From the NCBI GenBank assembly GCA_022478985.1, contig JAKSZP010009251.1, forward strand, positions 1-64,000: a stretch of DNA of 64,000 bases, written 5' to 3'. A program made the translations under genes and the position numbers. The DNA comes from Massospora cicadina. Taxonomy: Eukaryota; Entomophthoromycota; Entomophthoromycetes; Entomophthorales; Entomophthoraceae. Within the stretch, counting starts at the first letter, position 1. The number at the start of each line of letters is the position of its first letter. Below, piece after piece: positions 56,167-64,000 of this stretch. Under the pieces are notes generated by a model, which was not told the DNA's origin, ran no database searches, and was given only the letters and a program-made list of their open reading frames with translations.

Positions 56167-57320
56167 TGTAGTTGAGTAGAAGAACTTAGGAATGTTGTCA
56201 TATGAAGATGTTTCTAATTCTGGCAATGAGTTAGTGGGGAAAGTAACAATAACGAAGACAGAACATTAAGTGGATCACGTTAATTGGCATTCACCCAGAT
56301 CAGAAGTGGAGCTTCAAACGAAGCGAATTAAAGATACTCAATATTCAGGAAAAGGACTTGCAGCCTAGATATGGAACTATCTAGTGCTGCAAGAAAAGCT
56401 TTTTACTGGACATCTACTTGAGATGAAGAGAGTCAGAAGGGCCAACTTAGGTTGAAATTGGGTCCGCTTGAAATAGTCCTGAGGAGTGAGTGTTTAGATG
56501 AGGTATTGGATAAAATAGGAAGCAATTAATTAAGAGAATTGGATTTCCATACCAATGAAGATATGAAGTCAAAACAGGAAACAATTGATCCAAGATAGTG
56601 GAGAGAATTATTTGACTCATTAAACTCAATTAATGATCAGAAATTGCTGGGTATGAGTTCATCAATTTAAGACAAAATTGGATGAAGCTAATAAGGCCAG
56701 AACGATCTGTGTGATTAAGGGATCATATCCAGATCACTAGTTGATTTATTTCCAATGTTTTGGATGGCCACGTAGGCCAAAAATTGTTTCAGGAGAAAAA
56801 CGATTTCAACAATTAACTGTAACTGTTGACTAATGAGATATGAAGATTCAAGCATTAGTTGCCAAAATATGAGATGAAATTAAAACCTGTTGGATGAATA
56901 ACCAGTCGGGATTAAAGGCCTAAGATCTATTTAAGAGTATTGCCAAAGTCAGCAAGTGTAGACTATATGTAAAGAGACAGTGGTGCTGATCGTATAGTGA
57001 AGAAGGTCAATATTAAAAATCAGAAGTATTGGACCTAAGAGAAAGTATTTTCAATGTGCCCAGAGGACCTCTGAACTATTAAATGATTATGTCCTGAGAT
57101 TTTGGTCAAGTCTCAGAAGAGGACCACTGAACCAAATGGATGATTTATTTTAAGAGGATAAGATTTTGAGCCATAATAACTGGTAGGTTAGAGTATACCT
57201 AGGACCCAGTTTGGATGAAGGGGAAAAGAAGGACCTCTGAACCTTTTTGTAGGTTACAAGTCCCATTGCAAAAGATATACATATATAACATATAAAATAT
57301 AAAAAAACCGATTTAATTGG
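56167..57320 (+). pseudogene. Element E gag region (very degraded)
   Basis: Position right after the primer site implies gag, but stops are frequent and no knuckle or capsid motif is readable. Scattered peptides such as SASVDYM and YWT.EKVFSMCPEDL may belong to it. At 57075-57265 the DNA is similar to 58955-59110 (AAAGGACCTCTGAACC, GG.CCCAGTTTGG, CAAGTCCCAT), so a direct repeat brackets the pol remnant. Confidence 0.4.
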
Positions 57321-57323
57321 TTC

Positions 57324-57600
57324 ATGATTTTTAGACCTAGGAAGCGACAAGAAATTCCAGCAGCTGAACTAAGGATATTCCATGATTTTGGGACCCTTGA
57401 TGAGATGGAATTATTGGCTGGGGTAATCAAGAGTATCAACCTATTGGTTGATCGAGAGCAACTCACTAATCTGACAGAAGGACAGCAAGAGGAGGTGTTC
57501 AAATTGTTTGAAAAGTATTGGTAAGTTTCTACCCAAGATGACCATACTTTGGGATGTGCAAGAGATGTGATCCTCAAGGTTGATATCGGGGAAATCTGCT
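57324..57600 (+). pseudogene. Element E pre-RT segment
   Basis: The 66-residue stretch contains LRIFHDFGTLDEMELLAG and LTEGQQEEVFKLFEKYW, then, past a stop, STQDDHTLGCARDVILKVDI. The last part matches the linker and first strand of Ty3 RT (D-L-G-C...H-x-I-D-T-G-D). RT is then cut off: the next recognisable domain, under 100 bp later, is the integrase zinc module. Confidence 0.6.
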
Positions 57601-57684
57601 GATCATAATGAGACCAATTTGACGGTCAAAGGTGACTGAGCAGGGGCTTCTCACTAGAATGCAGATGGCTTATAGCGGTTACCA

Positions 57685-58915
57685 ATGGTCCATATGGTAT
57701 ACCAGCAGGCGGATGAGTTATTCCAGAGAATGGTTGATGGAGAAATTGGGGATGAGCTCAGAGAAAACCAAGGTGTGCTTCAAAAAGTGATGGAAAACAC
57801 CAAGACCATGGATGGACAAGTGTTTAAGATGATAAACAGGAATCAGTTACTATTCCCAAAGCTGTTAGAAAGAGCAGCTATCTTTCAAGCCGCTCATAAG
57901 GTTGTCGAGCATGGAGGCCTGAGAAAAATGACTGATCATATTCACCAGCACTACTACTGGTAGTCAATCAACTACAATGTTGCTGACTATCTAGCTTGTG
58001 TGGAGTGCCAGTAACACAAGCTACATAAGAATACAACTGGATACCGACTGGTCTTCCACGGATTTGCTTGGCATATGGTGTCCATTGATGTGATGGGACC
58101 GCTGACAATGAGCACAGGGGGAGTCAAATACATAATAGTTGTGATCAATCATCTGACAAGATGAGTTGAAACAAAGGCTTTGGAGAAAGTTGATATTACT
58201 GGTACTGCAATATTTCATCTTGGATCAAGTAGTATACTGGCATGGATGTTCACAAGTCCTGATGAGCAACAATGAAACTAACTTCACGTTTCAAGTGATT
58301 CCACAGTTAAATGAGATAAAAGGGATTCGAGGAGTTGTGTCTGTACCCTACCAGCTGGAGACAAATGGACTGGTGGAACGAGTCAATGGAACGCTGGCCA
58401 TGACGCTTAGGAAGCTGATCGCAGGAAGAATGTCCGCATAGGGAACGTACCTGAGTTCAGTGACATCTGCCTACAATATCAGTCATCATATGGCAACAGA
58501 AAAAACGCTGTTTGAATTTCTATATTGGAGGAAGGCCACGTTACCTCTGATATTATATTCAGTGGTGGAACCAACATTGGGATGAGTGCCAAGCAGTAAC
58601 TGAACCAATTGACAAATATCTAATTTAAATGCAATAACAAGCATTTGATATGACTTTGAAGAAAAGGATATGAGCAAAAATGATGGACGATAAGAACTGA
58701 CCAGCCTTATCAGAATATCAAATAGGCAAAAGAGTTGCCTATTGCGATAAGCATGGTTTCAGGAAAAGAAACAAAACTGGAAGCAAAGTGGTCAAGTCTG
58801 TTTGAGATTAAAGCCAAGATGGTGACAGACGCCTACTCCATCAAGAACCTCTTGGATGGAAGAGTAGTAAATTGAGTCCATGCTAAGTATTTGAAGTAAT
58901 GGATTGATGAAAAAA
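57685..58915 (+). pseudogene. Element E integrase
   Basis: 57685-57963: spacer and zinc module (FPKLLERAAIFQAAHKVVEH, GGLRKMTDHIHQHYYW), then YLACVECQ after a stop. Core: VSIDVMGPLTMSTGGVKYII (first Asp, about 58080), LMSNNETNFTF (about 58260; the usual D-N reads N-N, so the second catalytic Asp is lost), ETNGLVERVNGTLAM (Glu, about 58360). The C-terminal SH3-like end is at about 58800-58910 (LFEIKAKMVTDAYSIKNLLD, VHAKYLK). Several stops and frameshifts. Confidence 0.85.
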
Positions 58916-58929
58916 ATAACAAAAAAAGT

Positions 58930-60980
58930 TTTGAAGTACTGCTGAACCATTAAGTTGGTTATGACCTAATGATTAGGTCAAGTCCAAAAAAGGACCTCTG
59001 AACCATAGAAAACTGGTAGGTCTAAGAATACTTAGGATCCAGTTTGGGGAAAAAAAGAAAATATGGATCAATGAACCAAAAAAAGGTCAAGTCCCATGGG
59101 AAAAGAAGAAAAAATAAAATATTGATAAAGATATTGGGAAAAAAGAAGAGATTATATAAAACCACATAGAAAAAAATGATATATTTTATAATTCTTATCT
59201 TTATTAATTATCCTCAATTCAGGGATGATTCCGATTATGTTGCCTCTTGGGGGAGGGAGGATGGATCACAGTAGGAGTGAATAACCTGTCAAAATCTATG
59301 TGAGATTTGACACTAGCAAGGGCTAGACCTACATGAAACCAAGTTCATTGAGCAGATGCAGATCCCTGCGAGAAAGTGACAGGGGAAGAGAAATTGATGT
59401 GTCAGAAGAAGCTAATTGTAATACTCCAGAGTGGGGAGGGAAGCAACAGTACAGGAAGAGACAGTCAAAATATAACCCTGAGTAATCCCAATATTGTGCC
59501 AGAGCTGGAAGATTAGTCTTGAGTGCTTGCTGACGGGCTTTGTCAAGTTACCAGACATATGGATCGGCAGTGAACAAGGGATACTAGATGGGGGTTGCCA
59601 AATAATGCCCCTATTAAAGCCATTAGTAGAAGATACCAATGGGGCACACCAGAAATGAGATAGTTGTGCAAGGAGCAAATGGCATCCTGTAAGCAATGAC
59701 TATGAGCTTCTCAGAAGCTGAAGCAGAAGGAGCAATGGAAGCTGGGAGAGGTGGAAGCTTCATGGCCCAACTTTGAAAAACTTGGCTGGCAAAGCAAAGT
59801 GCATAAGCAGTGATATCCCAATCTAGGATGTTCTTAAAATTAGAAGGATTCAGCGATATGGATAAAGCCTTGATGACTTGGGCCCTTAATTCTTCATAGA
59901 GGAGTTTGAAATGAATGCTGTTGCCAATGGTGATTTTGGTCGCTAATACAGCTGGCTTGTAATATTGACCAAGTCAGAAGAGGAACTCCAGAAGCAATTC
60001 TGGCCTGGAGAGTAAGAAACGATCAAGTGAGAAGGGCATTATTTCAGGAGCATCAACAATGATGTTAGGCGCATCAGCGAAAGGAGTTGAATCCAGGAGA
60101 GTGTCAAAATCCAACTCTGGAATTGACAACAGAGGAAGGATTGGCCACAAGTCATTTGAGACAATTGATAATCTGGTTTCAGAGTGGTTGGTTACCCATT
60201 CTGGTAATTCCATGGAAGGACTAACCACTGGCGTCAGACTAGGAGTATGAGTCCTGGAAGGACCGTAGAAGAGGTTTTGTCATGCAGCCTGGCTCATCTG
60301 CTGGAAGAGCCGAAGACCTTGATCAGACAAACTGTTGAGTAGCTGTTGCTACCACAACTCAGAATTTGACATATAAGCTGGGCAAGAGGGGGATGTTGGA
60401 CTTAAATGATAGTCGACATTATGCACTTACAATCAAATTAATCAATTTTGGACATCGATGAATCCCCCTTGGGTTGGGACCATCTAGTACTAAAAAAGCT
60501 CCAATTTTGGAGAAACTAATTTCAAAATTAATGGTATAAGCTCTCCAGAGAAGACTTAAGAATGATATGAGCTAAGAGGTTATGAGAAGAAAATAACAAG
60601 GGCGAACATAAATGAGAATTCTTAAGTGAGCCGCAAAAAACATTGATGGAAAGAGTCTCCTGTCAAGGATGAGGTGAAAATCAGGAAATCGAGAATGCTG
60701 GACCAAGAATCCTGAATATGACGATGGGTCATATGCCCTGATGGGGGAAAACAGATCCTAGGATTAATATTGTCATGAGTAAATAAATCAGCCCAGAATG
60801 ACAGAAGATCATGGGGACCGCACTCTGAGTAGGTGGTAGCAAGTAGGAAGAGGAAGAGGGCTGCATGCCAAAGGACATCCTGCGCAGCGTTGAGTACTGA
60901 TGATTGTACTCCGCTTGAGCAAATGAAGTATTTGACCAAGTGTCCAAAGCAGTGTTCTCCTGCCCCAGTCCTTTTCTTGC
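58930..60980 (+). other. Element E 3' internal region, unassigned
   Basis: About 2 kb between integrase and the 3' LTR. Coding-like plus-strand pieces (EEANCNTPEWGGKQQYRKRQ, GIISGASTMMLGASAKGVES) suggest a lost downstream ORF of unknown kind. A second copy of the polypurine tract plus LTR start lies at 60386-60405 (GGCAAGAGGGGGATGTTGG), and micro-insertion M5 is at 60443-60511. Confidence 0.4.
60443..60511 (+). mobile_element. Micro-insertion M5 (49 nt) with 10-nt TSD
   Basis: CAATTTTGGA at 60443-60452 recurs at 60502-60511. The insert reads CATCGATGAATCCCCC, TTGGGTTGGGACCATCTAGT, ACTAAAAAAGCTC. It is the longest member and the only one in plus orientation, so the shared A-run is at its right end. 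The first ~8 nt have no counterpart in the other copies. Confidence 0.8.
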
Positions 60981-60989
60981 TGAAGTACT

Positions 60990-61005
60990 AGGCAAGAGGG
61001 GGATG
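60990..61005 (+). other. Polypurine tract of element E
   Basis: AGGCAAGAGGGGGATG immediately before the 3' LTR. The same string, also followed by TGTTGG-like sequence, occurs at 60386. Confidence 0.7.
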
Positions 61006-61221
61006 TGTTGGGATTTTTTCCAATATTCCCAGCTGACTAGATTAAAAGGAATTACTAGGGGATAGTTCCCTAATGCGAGGTGAATTGGAAATTGGTTGAC
61101 CCTGATTTCAGAGTAACTATGTGTGAGGGATTTAAGGTTATTCGCCTGGTCAGATCCATAGGGGATCAATCTGGATGAATTTTTAAGTTCTTGTCAGGAA
61201 GAGTTGCTGATAAAATAGGGG

Positions 61222-61249
61222 CACCTGATAGTTGATTAACTATCAGGTG
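61222..61249. other. Perfect hairpin in E LTR
   Basis: CACCTGATAGTT, loop GATT, AACTATCAGGTG: 12-bp perfect arms. Conserved with one mismatch at 28546-28573. Confidence 0.75.
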
Positions 61250-61810
61250 TACCAATTGGGATCAGTCAGGTTTCATCACTGACTGATTGGGAATTTAAGG
61301 AGTAATTTGCGAGGCAAGTTGATACCATCTGCAACTAGTGAATCAATCAGTTGGTTCATGACCTGCCTTAATGGGTAACAAGTCCCATTAACTAAGCAGG
61401 TCGCTTGCCAAATATGGTTGGGTTGCTTGGATTGAGAGAAAAAGTTAGGGACACATTTTATGACTCTTTCCATTTTAGGTCTTGAGGATGTCCAATGACA
61501 GAATCCTAGCCAGGATGGGGAAGACCATCACTGCTGAGACAATGATGGGTGATTCGATGGCAACAGTTGCCATTTTATTTAAGAGGTTTCAACTGAGGGT
61601 TGAGCAATGAATCCCCCACTATAAATTACCTAGAATTCACTAATAATAAAAAACGCATTTTGGAAGAGATAAAGATCAGCTCAACTTTCCATTTGGTTTC
61701 ACCCATCCTGGTGTTGATACAGGTGATAAGGATTTAATCAGCCAAGTGGGCCAAGATCCTTGCATGGCAGGAAACCAGAAAAAACACACTTTATGACTTA
61801 TTAAAGAGAC

Positions 61811-61920
61811 ACACACAGAGTATACAGTAGATGTACTAACTTTAAAAACACAACAGAATATACAGTAGATGTACTAACTTTAAAAACACAACAGAGTATA
61901 CAGTAGATATACTAGCTTAT
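61811..61920 (+). repeat. 38-bp tandem array in E 3' LTR
   Basis: Three units of ACAGAGTATACAGTAGAT(G/A)TACTA(A/G)CTT followed by A-rich spacer. Two units in the 5' LTR at 55634-55700. Confidence 0.85.
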
Positions 61921-62368
61921 TAAACTTTGTCAGCATTTAATTATTCTATTCTTCCTCAAGGATATTATTGCTGTGTGCAATAATTGGGAAGATCTTTAAA
62001 GAAAATAGTAATGATCTAAGTGGAGACCCAGAGAAGAAGCGGAATCAAATCTGAGATCGCTGCCAACTATGTGTTGAACCAGATAAACTGTCACATGGGA
62101 ATCTAAGAGAAGATCAGGTTAGATGGTATGAGGGAACAAATCCACATCAAGGCATCAAAAGTATTTCAAGCAGAAATACTGGCTGAGCATTGGTCTGAGA
62201 TCTAAGAATTCCATTTAACTATGGATAATAGTTTTCATAATATTATCAACTAATTATATCAACTATCATACAACGCGAAAAATTGCACAAAACCCACACC
62301 TGTGCAAGTAATAAGTTTATATGGGTTATTGGCCAAAAATAATCATCACTTATAGATTTTACAGCGTG

Positions 62369-64000
62369 TAATTTATTTTTAGGTAGAGATATGAGTTATG
62401 CTTCAAATCCTTGCAAATAACATATTTACCCTCTTTACTAGCTTTATTATACCTTGATCCTTGAGAAATTTTTCTGAGGGTTTTACTCTTGCTATTTTTT
62501 GAGGCCTCATATGGCTTATTGATGCCACTGAATAGTATAGGTAATTTATAATTATTTTTTAGGAATTTTCATCAAAATTAAGAAACATTTTTCTCTGTTG
62601 TGTTGCATGAGACTTTTAATGATGATCCAATAAAGAATATTAAGTTTTTACATTCTCATAGGGAGTCTCTTATATTAAATTTCTCAACTTGATGATCTAA
62701 ATAATATTTATTGAATTTTACGATTTTTAAAATAATCTAAAGATACCAGTATTACCAGTTTAAATTAATTTTTGACTTAACATTTATTTTAAGCTCACAC
62801 TTTATCACTTCCATAATAGAGAAAGTACATGATCCTGAAGTGTTAGGTTCCACAGCATCAACTTATAAGAAGAGATCAATAAAATGATTAGAGATGACTT
62901 GTTCATGTAATTAAATGACTGTAACTTGAGCGTGGTTATCCCTATCAGACTTTTCTTTAGTTTGGATGAAGCCATGACCTGGGTTTAATACTCTGAAAAA
63001 GTTGCATCTTCCCAGCATATATGTTATATACTGATCTGTTACCACGTTGCTGGTCCCATTATAGAAACTATAATTTGTGATTTCAACGTACCATCCAATT
63101 TACCTCACCTATTCCAGATTTCTGAGCCAACAATTAGGGATAATCGCCTCCTTAGCAACACATAACTAGTGGGTTCAAGCGACCTTCATACTCAATCGCC
63201 CCATCTTATTTATTATATAATGATGTTGGGGATGAGTCCAGTGCAAAATATATTATTTTAAAATCACAACTTCGCGCCATACATATCAAGTAATTATATA
63301 TGGAATTTCAATTTTAAACCTTCCTTACTCCCAACTTTAAACAGGGGATGCTACCAACTAATATTCCTCTATTTTTAACCATGTACTATAAATAGTACCC
63401 TAACCTATATTATAAACAATCTTTACATCATAATGTTTTATCTACAACTAAATTTTATTTAAGAAATTTATTGGATTCACTGAACCTCCAGTAGTAGGTT
63501 ATGTTCCATTATATCAATTTAATTCTTAATTGCAAGATTTTTTGTTTCATCTAACTTCTATATTGCTTCTTTTATTGGCTTATAGCATATTTAGCTTTAG
63601 GACAATAACCTATAATGATTTAAACTTCTAAGCTATTTAATAGCCACGTTTTTATGTTAGTGCAATACTTATATTAAGTCAGGGTCATATTGTGCTTGTA
63701 GGCACTATAAATCACTAGGTCAAGTTTCAGTGAACTGTGAACACCAACAATCACATAGAAATGTATTTGTACTTTTCTGTATTTATCACTGGATGGTATT
63801 AATGCTTTTCAAATTTCCAAATTGTCTTCCATAAAAGTTATAAAATGTAAGATTGTTTATTTTAATTTAGTAAATTGGTATAGTTACATCTTGCTTCCTG
63901 CCTTCAATGAAACTATTTATCACTCTGAACATACTCATTCTTGGTTTAAATAAATTGTGTATTATGAACTGCATGTTTTTTTTGAAGCAAAAATCTAAGG
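62369..64000. other. AT-rich flank, nothing recognised
   Basis: Beyond the target duplication of element E the sequence is strongly AT-rich with frequent stops in every frame. No repeat copy or domain was found. Confidence 0.4.

Larger units (their letters stand above)
54829..62363 (+). mobile_element. Ty3/Gypsy element E, LTR-bounded, internally deleted
   Basis: LTRs 54829-56145 and 61006-62363, with perfect 5-bp duplications GCGTG at 54824-54828 and 62364-62368. The internal region holds a broken gag area, the first residues of RT, integrase and a 3' region of unknown content. RT and RNase H are missing, so it could move only with help, if ever. The LTR family also occurs inverted at 27651-28792. 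Confidence 0.9.
61006..62363 (+). repeat. 3' LTR of element E
   Basis: 1358 bp, TGTTGGGATT...GATTTTACA. Three copies of the 38-bp unit (tatacag at 61821, 61859 and 61897) account for the length difference from the 5' LTR. Confidence 0.92.

Noticed and set aside
57075..59110. The direct repeat around the E integrase as a pair of LTRs of a separate nested element
   Set aside because: Similarity covers only about 150-200 bp, lacks TG...CA ends and target duplications; better described as an internal repeat of E.
60453..60501. tRNA 3' half (T-arm and CCA-like GGGACCA) in the micro-insertion
   Set aside because: No paired stem or B box can be drawn in the 49 nt available; left as a possibility only.
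59412..61473. Minus-strand open frames in the 3' region and LTR of element E
   Set aside because: Opposite to the element's coding strand, partly inside the LTR, no motif.

Overview
The window is an almost gene-free, repeat-packed stretch of a eukaryotic genome. The element types (a chromodomain-bearing Ty3/Gypsy element, several other Ty3/Gypsy elements and a LINE whose ORF2 ends in a CCHC finger), the modest GC and the lack of animal- or plant-type repeats suggest a filamentous fungus, perhaps a repeat-rich basidiomycete; that placement is a low-confidence inference. No rRNA, tRNA or intact host gene could be supported. Nearly every open frame is a fragment of a decayed transposable element carrying stops and frameshifts.

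Layout. 1-3035 (+): 3' half of a Ty3 chromovirus (RT end, RNase H, integrase, chromodomain, PPT, putative LTR). 3745-8910 (-): near full-length LINE (ORF1 with a zinc knuckle, endonuclease, RT, C-terminal finger). 9160-10450 (+): unrecognised broken coding region. 12200-21100: unnamed repeat family R1 with internal direct repeats, into one of which a second, 5'-truncated LINE (14137-18512, -) has inserted. 22733-24595 (-): an ORF1-only element. 24610-28792 (-): decayed Ty3 element with an LTR-like block. 29890-38650: second R1 copy split by a complete Ty3 element B (30974-37953, +) with 561/577-bp LTRs and a perfect 5-bp target duplication. 38735-39374 (+): ORF1-only fragment. 41290-54393 (-): Ty3 element C with ~890-bp LTRs, itself holding two ORF1-only elements. 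54829-62363 (+): Ty3 element E with 1.3-kb LTRs, a perfect 5-bp target duplication and its RT/RNase H deleted. 62369-64000: AT-rich, nothing recognised.

How the parts relate. The four ORF1-only elements encode a gag-like CCHC protein and share the last ~30 nt of their 3' ends with the two LINE copies. They look like half-LINEs mobilised by the LINE machinery. Ty3 elements B and C both carry a dUTPase-like block between protease and RT, and B also has a collagen-like Gly-X-Y segment in its gag region.

The most unusual signal is a family of five tiny insertions (10, 22, 23, 43 and 49 nt) between 40.4 and 60.5 kb. All share one 3' end (GGACCATCTAGTACTA plus A6-7, or just its last bases), are progressively 5'-truncated, and are flanked by perfect 10-17-nt direct repeats. 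One adds 19 codons in frame to the gag of element C. Another sits in only one of C's two LTRs, so the other LTR is a near empty site. They look like extreme 5'-truncated products of target-primed reverse transcription of an unseen short RNA or SINE.
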